Of a DNA stretch of 64,000 bases, positions 25,926-34,733 are shown piece by piece. The DNA is taken from NCBI RefSeq assembly GCF_014640155.1, contig NZ_BMGK01000013.1:21647-85646 (forward strand), given 5' to 3'. Both the position numbers and the translations under genes were made by a program. The notes beneath the pieces are model-generated. The model worked only from the letters and a program-made list of their open reading frames with translations, ran no database searches and was not told the origin of the DNA. The DNA is from Planktosalinus lacus (lineage in GTDB: Bacteria; Bacteroidota; Bacteroidia; Flavobacteriales; Flavobacteriaceae). Each line of letters opens with the position of its first letter. The stretch's first letter is position 1.

Positions 25926-27172
25926 TGCACGCAGAAATAATCACCATAGGAGATGAAATTCTCATTGGTCAAATTGTCGATACAAATTCAGCTTATATTG
26001 CTACTGAGCTAAGTAAAATTGGTGTTCAGGTTGTCCAAATTACTTCAGTTCAAGACGATAAAAAGCACATACTCGAAAGTTTGTCAAATGCCGAAAAAAG
26101 AGCAGAAATTGTACTTTTGACAGGCGGACTGGGTCCAACAAAAGATGACATTACAAAGAACACACTTTGTGAATATTTTGAAGATCAACTGGTCTTAAAT
26201 GAAAAAGCTCTTAAAAATGTAAAATATCTTTTTGAAAAGCATCTGAACCGGACTCCCAATAAACAAAACTTGTTGCAAGCACAACTTCCTTCAAAAGCAA
26301 TTGCACTAGAAAATAAATTTGGAACCGCCCCAGGAATGTGGCTTGAAAAAAACAATACAGTATTTGTTTCAATGCCTGGTGTGCCTTATGAAATGAAAAG
26401 TTTGATGCAAAATGAAGTACTGCCCAGACTTCAGAAAAAGTTTAAAAGACCTGTAATTGTCCATAAAACTTTGCTAACTACAGGGATGGGTGAAAGCGCT
26501 ATTGCTGAAATAATCGAAGAATTTGAAAATAATTTACCCCAAGAAATCAAGCTCGCTTATTTACCCTCATTAGGAAGAGTTAGGTTGCGATTATCAACAA
26601 AAGGACTGAATGAGGCTGCATTACATGCTGCAATCGATAATCACGTCAAGCAATTGCAGGGTTTGATTGGTGATATTATTATTGGTTTTGATGAAGAGAC
26701 TTCAATAGAAGAAGTAATAGCAAATTTATTAGTTAAAAACCATCAAACCTTAAGTCTGGCAGAAAGCTGTACCGGAGGTCAAATGGCTCGCAAACTAACC
26801 AAGATGAGTGGATCTTCGCAATATTTTACAGGAGGGTTTGTAACGTATGCAACCGCCAGCAAAACTAAAATTTTAGGCGTTCCTAAAGAGTTGATAAAAA
26901 AACATACCGTTGTTAGTTCAGAAGTAGCAGAAGCCATGGCCAAAAGTGCTAAACAACTCTATGAAACAGATTTTGCAATTTCAACCACCGGAATAGCAGG
27001 ACCAACTAAAGGAGATGCTAATGAAGACGTTGGTACAGTTTTTATTGGTATAGCAACACCTCAGGGAGTTTTTTCAGAAAAATTCAACTTTGGAAAAGAA
27101 CGTCAACGCGTTATAACAAGTGCAACAAACAAAGGCTTTGAACTGCTTAGAAAAGAAATTTTAAAAAACTAA
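25925..27172 (+). CDS. cinA: CinA-family protein, nicotinamide-nucleotide amidohydrolase
   Basis: At 415 residues it is the full two-domain form. The N-terminal MoCF-like domain has ITIGDEILIGQIVDTNSA and GGLGPTKDD (ADP-ribose pyrophosphatase activity in characterised homologues). The C-terminal CinA domain has AESCTGGQMARKL and TTGIAGPTKG (NMN deamidase, pyridine nucleotide recycling). It starts at the ATG overlapping the HPt gene's stop. A strong promoter for rpmB follows. Confidence 0.95.
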   Translation: MHAEIITIGDEILIGQIVDTNSAYIATELSKIGVQVVQITSVQDDKKHILESLSNAEKRAEIVLLTGGLGPTKDDITKNTLCEYFEDQLVLNEKALKNVKYLFEKHLNRTPNKQNLLQAQLPSKAIALENKFGTAPGMWLEKNNTVFVSMPGVPYEMKSLMQNEVLPRLQKKFKRPVIVHKTLLTTGMGESAIAEIIEEFENNLPQEIKLAYLPSLGRVRLRLSTKGLNEAALHAAIDNHVKQLQGLIGDIIIGFDEETSIEEVIANLLVKNHQTLSLAESCTGGQMARKLTKMSGSSQYFTGGFVTYATASKTKILGVPKELIKKHTVVSSEVAEAMAKSAKQLYETDFAISTTGIAGPTKGDANEDVGTVFIGIATPQGVFSEKFNFGKERQRVITSATNKGFELLRKEILKN

Positions 27173-27182
27173 TCTTTAATTG

Positions 27183-27213
27183 TTGTGCAACATATAAAAA
27201 TGTATTAAATTTG
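27183..27213 (+). promoter_or_regulatory. Bacteroidetes-type promoter of the rpmB-rpmG operon
   Basis: TTG at 27183-27185, a 20-base spacer and TAAATTTG at 27206-27213 match the Bacteroidetes -33/-7 consensus. Transcription should start about 30 bases before the rpmB ATG. Confidence 0.75.
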
Positions 27214-27250
27214 CAGCCTGTTTTAAAATAACGAAATAAAGTTTATAGAA

Positions 27251-27490
27251 ATGTCTAGAGTTTGTGAGCTTACAGGAAAAAGAGCAATGGTTGGAAACAA
27301 TGTTTCTCACGCAATGAACAAAACGAAACGTAAGTTTCAAGTAAATTTGCTAAAGAAAAGGTTTTACATACCAGAAGAAGACAAGTGGGTTACCCTACGT
27401 ATATCTGCAGCTGCTTTAAAAACAATCAACAAAAACGGAATCTCTGCAACTATCAAGAAAGCAAGAGAAAAAGGTTATTTAACCAAGTAA
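27251..27490 (+). CDS. rpmB: 50S ribosomal protein L28 (bL28)
   Basis: This 79-residue basic protein begins [21 protein letters not shown], the classic bL28 start. Only one cysteine is present, so it is the zinc-free type. It opens the rpmB-rpmG-DUF4295 cluster, a conserved Bacteroidetes arrangement next to ftsY. Confidence 0.98.
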   Translation: MSRVCELTGKRAMVGNNVSHAMNKTKRKFQVNLLKKRFYIPEEDKWVTLRISAAALKTINKNGISATIKKAREKGYLTK

Positions 27491-27512
27491 TCTTATAAAA
27501 TAGTTCAAAGTA

Positions 27513-27701
27513 ATGGCAAAGAAAAGTAAAGGAAATAGAATCCAAGTAATTTTAGAGTGTACTGAACATAAAGAGTCAGGTATGAACGGGACTTCTCGTT
27601 ACATCACTACTAAAAACAAAAAGAACACTCCTGATAGAATGGAATTGAAAAAATTCAACCCTATCTTAAAAAGAATGACCGTTCACAAAGAAATTAAGTA
27701 A
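27513..27701 (+). CDS. rpmG: 50S ribosomal protein L33 (bL33)
   Basis: This 62-residue basic protein has [19 protein letters not shown], characteristic of bL33. The zinc-binding CxxC pairs are missing (ECTEHK and FNPILKR instead), so it is the C-minus, zinc-independent form. It follows rpmB by 22 bases. Confidence 0.97.
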   Translation: MAKKSKGNRIQVILECTEHKESGMNGTSRYITTKNKKNTPDRMELKKFNPILKRMTVHKEIK

Positions 27702-27746
27702 TAAGGCATTTTACTAACGTAAAACTGTCAATAAATTCCCAAAGTC

Positions 27747-27902
27747 ATGGCAAAGAAATCAGTAGCATCATTACAAACCGGATCAAAACGTTTAACTAAA
27801 GCAATAAAAATGGTAAAGTCTCCAAAAACTGGAGCCTATACATTTGTTGAGACCATTACTGCTCCTGAACTGGTAAATGACTGGTTAAGCAAGCAAAAAT
27901 AA
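27747..27902 (+). CDS. DUF4295 small protein of the ribosomal cluster
   Basis: A 51-residue basic ORF begins MAKKSVASLQTGSKRLTKAI and ends in ELVNDWLSKQK. It matches DUF4295, a Bacteroidetes-specific small protein nearly always encoded after rpmB and rpmG. Position and base composition suggest a ribosome-associated role, but none is established to my knowledge. A clear terminator follows. Confidence 0.92.
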   Translation: MAKKSVASLQTGSKRLTKAIKMVKSPKTGAYTFVETITAPELVNDWLSKQK

Positions 27903-27920
27903 ACTCTTACAATTTATATA

Positions 27921-27958
27921 AAAGCCGTCCACCTTTTGGTGAGACGGCTTTTCCTTTT
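27921..27958 (+). terminator. Rho-independent terminator of the rpmB operon
   Basis: AAAGCCGTC at 27921-27929 pairs with GACGGCTTT at 27943-27951, with an inner CACC/GGTG stem and TTTT loop, then TTCCTTTTT-like sequence. It separates the ribosomal cluster from ftsY. Confidence 0.92.
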
Positions 27959-28055
27959 TATGTATCTTTGTTCACTAAATTTATAAGTTTTTTAGTTAAG
28001 ACACTATATACCGTTTCTATTTCTTGATCAGTTGTATAATAATCAAAAATAAACC

Positions 28056-29009
28056 ATGAGTTTTTTTAAAAAAATATTTTCTTCAGAAAAAAAGGAAACT
28101 TTAGACAAGGGCCTTGAAAAATCAAAAACTAGTTTTTTTGGTAAATTAAGTAAAGCTGTAGCCGGAAAATCTAAAGTAGATGATGAGGTTTTAGATAATT
28201 TGGAAGAAATTCTAGTTGCATCAGATGTGGGGGTAAACACTACATTAAAAATTATTGAACGCATCGAAGCGAGAGTAGCAAAAGATAAATATCTGGGGAC
28301 AGATGAACTCAATCTGATCCTTCGTGAAGAAATAGCAGGTTTATTATCTGAAATTGAAACCGGTGAAGAAACTGAATTTGTAACTCCATCAGATAAGAAA
28401 CCATATGTCATAATGGTCGTGGGAGTGAATGGAGTGGGAAAAACGACAACTATAGGTAAATTGGCCTACCAATTTAAGAAAGCCGGAAAAAGTGTGGTGC
28501 TGGGAGCAGCAGATACCTTTCGTGCTGCAGCCATCGATCAATTACAAATATGGGCAGATCGGGCTCAGGTTCCAATCGTAAAACAAAGCATGGGCAGCGA
28601 TCCTGCTTCAGTTGCTTTTGACACGCTACAGAGTGCAGTAAAGCAAAATGCCGATGTAGTGATTATAGATACCGCTGGACGACTACACAATAAAGTCAAC
28701 TTGATGAATGAGCTCACAAAAGTAAAACGTGTGATGCAAAAAGTTGTGCCTGATGCACCTCACGAAGTCCTTTTGATACTCGATGGCTCAACGGGACAAA
28801 ATGCATTTGAACAAGCCAAACAATTCACTGCAGCTACTGAAGTTACTGCACTTGCAGTTACCAAACTCGACGGTACAGCAAAGGGAGGTGTTGTCATCGG
28901 TATTAGCGATCAGTTTCAAATTCCTGTAAAATATATTGGGGTTGGTGAAGGCATGGAACACCTTCAGGTGTTTAATAAATTTGAATTTATTGACTCTTTC
29001 TTCAAATAG
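28056..29009 (+). CDS. ftsY: Signal recognition particle receptor FtsY
   Basis: The 317-residue protein has a short charged N-domain without the long acidic A-domain of E. coli, then the SRP GTPase: GVNGVGKTT (123-131), DTFRAAA, DTAGRLHNK and TKLDGTAKGG. It docks ribosome-SRP complexes at the membrane together with Ffh, which is also encoded in this window. It has its own transcription unit after the rpmB terminator. Confidence 0.98.
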   Translation: MSFFKKIFSSEKKETLDKGLEKSKTSFFGKLSKAVAGKSKVDDEVLDNLEEILVASDVGVNTTLKIIERIEARVAKDKYLGTDELNLILREEIAGLLSEIETGEETEFVTPSDKKPYVIMVVGVNGVGKTTTIGKLAYQFKKAGKSVVLGAADTFRAAAIDQLQIWADRAQVPIVKQSMGSDPASVAFDTLQSAVKQNADVVIIDTAGRLHNKVNLMNELTKVKRVMQKVVPDAPHEVLLILDGSTGQNAFEQAKQFTAATEVTALAVTKLDGTAKGGVVIGISDQFQIPVKYIGVGEGMEHLQVFNKFEFIDSFFK

Positions 29010-29067
29010 CTTTTTGTCAGGAGAACCAAAATATTCATTATTTTTGATAAAATCAGAAATCAAATTA

Positions 29068-30678
29068 ATGAAAGTAGTTGGCCTTATAATTGTTTCTTTT
29101 ATTCTTTTTTCCTGTGCTTCTTCTGAAAAGCAAAAAGATCAAATAAACACTCAAGATGAATTATCATTTAAGGTTATAGACTCGAAATATCTCAATAGCG
29201 AAGCTATGTGGAAACCCTTTGAGAAGGAACTTCAAAGTTTTTCAGACGAACGATACCATACTTTGCGATCATACATTTTAGAAAAAGATATTCCTACTAT
29301 TCAAAAGTATATTGCGAATGGAGTCTTTTCCTATGAGGAACTCACACTATTTTTCCTTAAACGCATCCAACTTTACGATAGAAATAATGACAAATCACTT
29401 AACAGTATAATTTCATTTAATCCTAACGTTATAGATGAAGCACGCTCTTTAGATACTTCACTTAAAGATGGTTCAGAGATGCATCCCATTTTTGGAATGC
29501 CTGTTCTGCTTAAAGACAACATCAACACTCTAGAGATGCCCACAACTGCCGGAGCGGTAGCTTTAGCCGAAAACTTTTCTGAAGATGCTCATATTGTAAA
29601 GCAACTTAAAGCCCACGGAGCTCTTATTCTGGGAAAAACAAATCTTAGTGAATGGGCCTACTTTTTCTGTGGCGATTGCCCTAGCGGATATTCGGCAATT
29701 GGAGGGCAGACACTCAATCCATACGGAAGAAAAAACATTGACACTGGAGGGTCCAGCTCAGGAAGTGGTGTTGCTACCGCAGTGAATTTTGCTGTTGCGT
29801 CGGTGGGTACAGAAACTTCAGGTTCTATACTTTCACCTTCTTCACAAAACTCTGTAGTGGGAATGAAACCAACCGTCGGACTCCTAAGCAGGAGTGGCAT
29901 TATACCCATTTCTTCAACGCTCGATACACCCGGGCCAATCACAAAGTTTGTAGTTGACAATGCAATTTTACTTTCTGCAATGGCAGGGTATGATGTTCAG
30001 GACGAGGCCTCATATACCGTTGAAAACACTTCAAATTATTATTTAAATCTAAATAAGGCATCTATAAGCGGAAAGCGTTTGGGGGTGTTTAACCACTTGC
30101 TCGGTGATTCACTATATGCCAATGCTGTAAAACATATAGAAGGTCTGGGTGGAGTAATCATAAAAATTGAGCAAGAAAATAGCTCTTTGCCAAATTTTTT
30201 ACGTCTGCTAAATCTGGATATGCAAAAGGACCTTCCATTGTATTTTTCATATTATGGCAATCAAAATCTTGGGTATAAAACTGTGAATGATATTATAAAT
30301 TTCAACCAGAAAGACTCGTTGAACAGAGCTCCCTACGGACAAAAGTTATTTCTAGGGGTCGTTTCTGATACAGCTAGCGAAAAAGAGTTTATAGCTATTA
30401 AGGATACATTATTCAGAAATGGAAGGAAGTTTTTTGACATACCTATGAAAAAATACCGCCTTGATGGAATCCTTTCTATAAATAACTATCACGCGGGTTA
30501 TGCAGCAGTTGCTAAATATCCTGCACTCACTGTTCCGATGGGTTATGACAATTCCAATACACCAAAAGGATTGACCTTTATTACAAAGACCGGTGGCGAA
30601 ATGGAATTGCTCCAGTGGGGCTATGCCTTCGAGAAAGCAACTTCTTTGAGAAAAATTCCCCAAGAATACAAAAATTAA
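29068..30678 (+). CDS. Secreted amidase-signature lipoprotein
   Basis: From the ATG at 29068 the protein has 536 residues and a lipoprotein signal with Cys16 (FILFSC). It is an amidase-signature enzyme with the Ser-cisSer-Lys triad: Lys about 149 (LLKDNINT), the GGSSSGSG loop about 226-233 and the nucleophile near 252 (TETSGSI). Members hydrolyse amide bonds in small molecules or peptides; this one would act outside the cytoplasm. Besides the lipidated Cys16 the only cysteines are Cys201 and Cys204 in FCGDCPSG, which could form a disulfide. An in-frame longer ORF begins inside ftsY but would bury the signal peptide. Confidence 0.9.
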   Translation: MKVVGLIIVSFILFSCASSEKQKDQINTQDELSFKVIDSKYLNSEAMWKPFEKELQSFSDERYHTLRSYILEKDIPTIQKYIANGVFSYEELTLFFLKRIQLYDRNNDKSLNSIISFNPNVIDEARSLDTSLKDGSEMHPIFGMPVLLKDNINTLEMPTTAGAVALAENFSEDAHIVKQLKAHGALILGKTNLSEWAYFFCGDCPSGYSAIGGQTLNPYGRKNIDTGGSSSGSGVATAVNFAVASVGTETSGSILSPSSQNSVVGMKPTVGLLSRSGIIPISSTLDTPGPITKFVVDNAILLSAMAGYDVQDEASYTVENTSNYYLNLNKASISGKRLGVFNHLLGDSLYANAVKHIEGLGGVIIKIEQENSSLPNFLRLLNLDMQKDLPLYFSYYGNQNLGYKTVNDIINFNQKDSLNRAPYGQKLFLGVVSDTASEKEFIAIKDTLFRNGRKFFDIPMKKYRLDGILSINNYHAGYAAVAKYPALTVPMGYDNSNTPKGLTFITKTGGEMELLQWGYAFEKATSLRKIPQEYKN

Positions 30679-30751
30679 GGTATCAATTATGGCTATTGTA
30701 GAATAAGTTGCCAAAAAGTGCTTTATTAATGACTGTATCTGTTTAAGATTG

Positions 30752-30759
30752 TATCTTTG
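30752..30759 (+). promoter_or_regulatory. -7 element of rimO
   Basis: TATCTTTG matches the Bacteroidetes -7 consensus and lies 20 bases before the rimO ATG. No clear -33 element is seen at the expected distance. Confidence 0.5.
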
Positions 30760-30778
30760 CAATCCTTTAAAATAAAAT

Positions 30779-32080
30779 ATGCGCACAAAAACCTTAAAGA
30801 AAAATAAGATAAATGTAGTCACATTGGGCTGCTCAAAAAATGTGTATGACTCAGAAGTCTTGATGGGTCAACTCAAAGCCAACAATAAAGAAGTGGTTCA
30901 TGAAGAAGAAGGTAACATTGTTGTCATCAACACTTGTGGGTTTATCGCCAATGCAAAAGAAGAAAGCGTAAACACTATTCTGGAATATGTGCAAAAAAAG
31001 GAAGCCGGTATTGTTGACAAAGTATTTGTTACCGGATGTCTTTCAGAGCGATATAAACCCGATTTACAAAAGGAAATCCCATCTGTAGACCAATATTTTG
31101 GCACGACTGAACTTCCCGGCTTGTTAAAGGCTTTAGGAGCCGATTACAAGCATGAACTCATTGGCGAGCGTTTGACCACCACACCAAAAAACTATGCATA
31201 TCTAAAAATTGCCGAAGGATGTGATCGTCCTTGTTCTTTTTGTGCCATTCCCATTATGCGCGGTAAACACCGCAGCACACCCATTGAAGATTTAGTAAAA
31301 GAAGCTGAAAACCTTGCGGCTAATGGTGTAAAAGAACTTATTCTTATTGCACAGGACTTAACCTATTATGGTTTGGACCTTTACAAAAAAAGAAACCTGG
31401 CCGAGTTACTCCAAAGCTTAGTTAAAGTTGAAGGTATTGAATGGATACGTTTACACTATGCATTCCCCACTGGTTTTCCTATGGATGTTTTAGATGTGAT
31501 GAGAAATGAACCTAAAATATGTAATTATATCGATATTCCGTTACAGCATATTGCAGACCCTATTCTAAAATCTATGAGACGCGGGACAACACAAGCCAAA
31601 ACCACAAAATTATTACAGGATTTTAGAGAGGCCGTTCCCGAAATGGCCATTAGAACAACTTTAATTGTTGGTTATCCGGGTGAGACAGAAGAAGATTTCC
31701 AAACACTTAAGAAGTGGGTCAAAGAAACGCGTTTTGAACGCTTGGGCTGTTTTACCTATTCTCATGAAGAAAACACCCATGCTTACAATCTCGAAGATGA
31801 TGTACCGGAAGACGTAAAGCAAGAACGTGCCAACGAAATTATGGAAATTCAGTCCCAAATTTCTTGGGAACTCAATCAGGAGAAAATCGGCAATGAATTC
31901 AAAGTGGTCATCGACCGCAAAGAAGGCAATTACTTTGTGGGTCGCACCGAGTTTGATTCACCTGATGTAGATAATGAAGTGCTGATTGACGCTTCAAAAC
32001 ACTATTTAAAAACAGGTGATTTTACTCAAATAAAAATTACTGATGCTGCCGATTTTGATTTATATGGAGAGCCGGTTTAA
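30779..32080 (+). CDS. rimO: Ribosomal protein S12 methylthiotransferase RimO
   Basis: The 433-residue radical SAM enzyme has an N-terminal domain holding one Fe-S cluster through Cys18, Cys53 and Cys87, the radical SAM triad Cys148-Cys152-Cys155 (CDRPCSFC), and a C-terminal TRAM domain. It adds a methylthio group to an aspartate of ribosomal protein S12. RimO and not MiaB is supported by VTLGCSKNVYDSEVLMG and PIMRGKHRSTP. It lies between the amidase and a sialidase-like lipoprotein gene. Confidence 0.96.
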   Translation: MRTKTLKKNKINVVTLGCSKNVYDSEVLMGQLKANNKEVVHEEEGNIVVINTCGFIANAKEESVNTILEYVQKKEAGIVDKVFVTGCLSERYKPDLQKEIPSVDQYFGTTELPGLLKALGADYKHELIGERLTTTPKNYAYLKIAEGCDRPCSFCAIPIMRGKHRSTPIEDLVKEAENLAANGVKELILIAQDLTYYGLDLYKKRNLAELLQSLVKVEGIEWIRLHYAFPTGFPMDVLDVMRNEPKICNYIDIPLQHIADPILKSMRRGTTQAKTTKLLQDFREAVPEMAIRTTLIVGYPGETEEDFQTLKKWVKETRFERLGCFTYSHEENTHAYNLEDDVPEDVKQERANEIMEIQSQISWELNQEKIGNEFKVVIDRKEGNYFVGRTEFDSPDVDNEVLIDASKHYLKTGDFTQIKITDAADFDLYGEPV

Positions 32081-32092
32081 AAATTAACTATT

Positions 32093-33310
32093 ATGTATAG
32101 AATTCTCTTTCTAGGTTTTGTTTGTTTATTTTTTTCTTGTAAAAAAACTCAAGAAAAACCACAGGAAAAAACACGATCTCCTTTTACCAATATTCATCTC
32201 CCTGAAATGGAAAACAGCTCATTGCCTTATCTTTTTTCAGATGGAAACGATTTGTTGCTATCTTTTGTTTCAAGAAAGGATAGTTTGGTAACACTTTATT
32301 ATTCAAAGTTAACTAACAACTACTGGTCAAATCCCGAAGCAATAACCTCAGGCAGTGATTGGTTTATCAACTGGGCTGACTATCCACAAATTGGTAAAAA
32401 TGGAAAAAGTTATATAGCTCATATTCTTCAAAAATCAGATGAGGCCACCTATGCTTATGATGTTATGATCACGCAAAAGCAGGAGGGAGGTGCGTGGTCA
32501 ATTCCTTTTAAAATTCATAGTGATACTACGAAGACCGAACATGGTTTTGTTTCTTATTCTCCTTTCGGCGAAAGTCAATTTCTGGTTAGCTGGCTCGATG
32601 GCAGAAACACTTCAGGCAATGGTCACGACCACAATGGGGGAGCAATGACAATAAGAGCAGCACTTGTGAATTCTGATGGAACTCTTGAAAATGAATATTT
32701 ATTAGATAATCGTGTATGTGATTGTTGCCAGACTTCAACTGCAATGACCTCAAAGGGCCCGGTTGTTGTTTACAGAGACCGCTCAGAAAAGGAAGTAAGG
32801 GACATCTCTTTTGTTAGAATGGAAGGTGATAAATGGACGAAGCCTGTTGTGGTTTATGAAGATAACTGGGAAATTGCAGGCTGTCCGGTAAACGGACCAA
32901 GAATTGCAGCAAAAGATAATAATGTTGCTGTAGCCTGGTTTACGGCAGCCAATGGAGAAAGTGCTGTAAAGTTGGCATTTTCCAAAAACTATGGTGAACG
33001 CTTTGAAAAACCTTTAAAAATTAATTCTGGTGTACCTTTGGGTCGGGTGGATGTAGCATTTATTGATTCAGAAAATGCAGTTATTAGCTGGATGGAAGAT
33101 GATGGACAGAATACATTTGTGAAATTCCGAAAAGTCACTGTTGATGGTAAACTGGGAAATGTGATGACACTTACTTCTGCAGATGCGTCCAGAACTTCTG
33201 GATTTCCTCAAATGGCGGTCTTAAATGAAAAGGTTTATTTTGCGTGGACTTCGATTAAAGATGAAAATCTATCAGTGAAAACGAAATATTTAGCATCAGA
33301 AAACTTTTAA
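32093..33310 (+). CDS. Sialidase-like (BNR) lipoprotein with CxCC motif
   Basis: The 405-residue protein has a lipoprotein signal (LFFSC, Cys16) and a beta-propeller body resembling exo-alpha-sialidase/BNR proteins (for example KLAFSKNYGERFEKP). A striking RVCDCCQTS motif (Cys209, Cys211, Cys212) and Cys264 in AGCPVNGP are the main cysteines, and suggest a disulfide or metal site. The catalytic arginine triad of true sialidases cannot be confirmed by eye, so enzymatic activity is uncertain. It starts 12 bases after rimO. Confidence 0.75.
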   Translation: MYRILFLGFVCLFFSCKKTQEKPQEKTRSPFTNIHLPEMENSSLPYLFSDGNDLLLSFVSRKDSLVTLYYSKLTNNYWSNPEAITSGSDWFINWADYPQIGKNGKSYIAHILQKSDEATYAYDVMITQKQEGGAWSIPFKIHSDTTKTEHGFVSYSPFGESQFLVSWLDGRNTSGNGHDHNGGAMTIRAALVNSDGTLENEYLLDNRVCDCCQTSTAMTSKGPVVVYRDRSEKEVRDISFVRMEGDKWTKPVVVYEDNWEIAGCPVNGPRIAAKDNNVAVAWFTAANGESAVKLAFSKNYGERFEKPLKINSGVPLGRVDVAFIDSENAVISWMEDDGQNTFVKFRKVTVDGKLGNVMTLTSADASRTSGFPQMAVLNEKVYFAWTSIKDENLSVKTKYLASENF

Positions 33311-33360
33311 AATAAGCTAATATTCTTGTAAGTCTTATTAGCAGAAAAAGAAAAAGGTAA

Positions 33361-34578
33361 ATGCAATCACTTCTCATAATTGGTTATACTTGGCCGGAAC
33401 CAAAAACTACCGGTGCCGGTGTAAGGATGATGCAGTTAATCCACTCTTTTTTAAATCACGATTTCAAAATAACATTTGCTTCAGCAGCTGATAAAACAAA
33501 ATATTCAGAGGACTTAAATGCGTTTGGAGTTCGTGAACAATTAATCAAACTCAATGATTCTACTTTTGATAGTTTTGTAAAAAAACTTAATCCCGATGTG
33601 GTTGTCTTTGATCGGTTTTATACGGAGGAGCAATATGGCTGGCGTGTAGCAGAATCCTGTCCCCTTGCCATCCGGATTTTAGATACTGAAGATCTTCACT
33701 TTATCAGATTTGCAAGGGAAGAAGCTGTAAAAAAGAAGAAAGCGGTAAATTTTAAAAATTCAAAGATCGCACTTCGTGAACTAGCAAGTATTTACCGCTG
33801 TGATCTGTCTCTTATTATTTCTACTAAAGAAGTTGAAGTTTTAATAAAAGAATTTAAGATTGATAACGAACTTTTACAATATGTTCCTTTTATTCCAAAC
33901 AAAATCAAAATAGATGTTTTGCCGGGTTTTAATCAACGACAACATTTTGTATTTATAGGAAATTATAGGCATCAGCCCAACGTGGACGCAATACTGGAGC
34001 TAAAAAAATCAATTTGGCCTCTTATCTCAAAAGAACTGCCTCAAGCAGCTTTGTATTGTTATGGTGCATATGCAGGAGAGCAAATCAAACAACTTCACAA
34101 TGCTGGTGAGCGCTTTTTTATAAATGGATGGACTGAAAATGCACATCAGCAAATTCAAAATGCACGGGTGATGCTTGCTCCACTTCTTTTTGGAGCAGGT
34201 TTAAAAGGAAAGCTCGTGGACGCTATGCAATGCGGAACTCCATTTGTTACAACTTCGGTTGGATTTGAAGGTTTTGGAAACTATTCTAACCTTTCTTTCT
34301 CAGTTACAGATGAAATAAGAACCTTTTCAGAAAATGCCATCAAACTTTATAGTGACGAATTTCTTTGGGCTAATTATCAAAAAGAAGGTTTTCAAATCCT
34401 CATAGAACAATTTTTAAATCAAGATTTTGAAAGCTTATTTTTCCAGAAACTTAAAAAGTTAAGCTCAGGTTTAAATTCTCATCGCGAGGATAACTTTATT
34501 GGTGCCATGCTCCGATACCATAACTTGCAGAGCACAAAATACTTAAGTAAGTGGATAGAAGCAAAAAGTAAAAGTTGA
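33361..34578 (+). CDS. GT-B glycosyltransferase (family 4-like)
   Basis: The 405-residue protein shows a GT-B layout. The N-terminal half starts SLLIIGYTWPEPKTTGAGVRM. The C-terminal half has FIGNYRHQPNVDAI and APLLFGAGLKGKLVDAM..GTPFVTT, matching the donor-binding region of glycosyltransferases that use nucleotide sugars. It has no signal or membrane segment. It follows the sialidase-like gene by 50 bases with no other glycan genes nearby, so its pathway is unknown. Confidence 0.83.
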   Translation: MQSLLIIGYTWPEPKTTGAGVRMMQLIHSFLNHDFKITFASAADKTKYSEDLNAFGVREQLIKLNDSTFDSFVKKLNPDVVVFDRFYTEEQYGWRVAESCPLAIRILDTEDLHFIRFAREEAVKKKKAVNFKNSKIALRELASIYRCDLSLIISTKEVEVLIKEFKIDNELLQYVPFIPNKIKIDVLPGFNQRQHFVFIGNYRHQPNVDAILELKKSIWPLISKELPQAALYCYGAYAGEQIKQLHNAGERFFINGWTENAHQQIQNARVMLAPLLFGAGLKGKLVDAMQCGTPFVTTSVGFEGFGNYSNLSFSVTDEIRTFSENAIKLYSDEFLWANYQKEGFQILIEQFLNQDFESLFFQKLKKLSSGLNSHREDNFIGAMLRYHNLQSTKYLSKWIEAKSKS

Positions 34579-34733
34579 TTCTCCCTTTTGAATTTTCATT
34601 TAAATTCTAATATTTTTCTTAAAGAATGATTAATTAAAACTATTTTTAAGTTAAACATTACTTAAATAATATTTTGTTTATTGCAATATTGTTTAATTAA
34701 TATGATATTTGTTTAAACAAAAAATTAAGAGCT

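Noticed and set aside
28936..29067. N-terminal extension of the amidase starting inside ftsY
   Set aside because: It would place 44 residues before a perfect lipoprotein signal peptide; the ATG at 29068 is the natural start.
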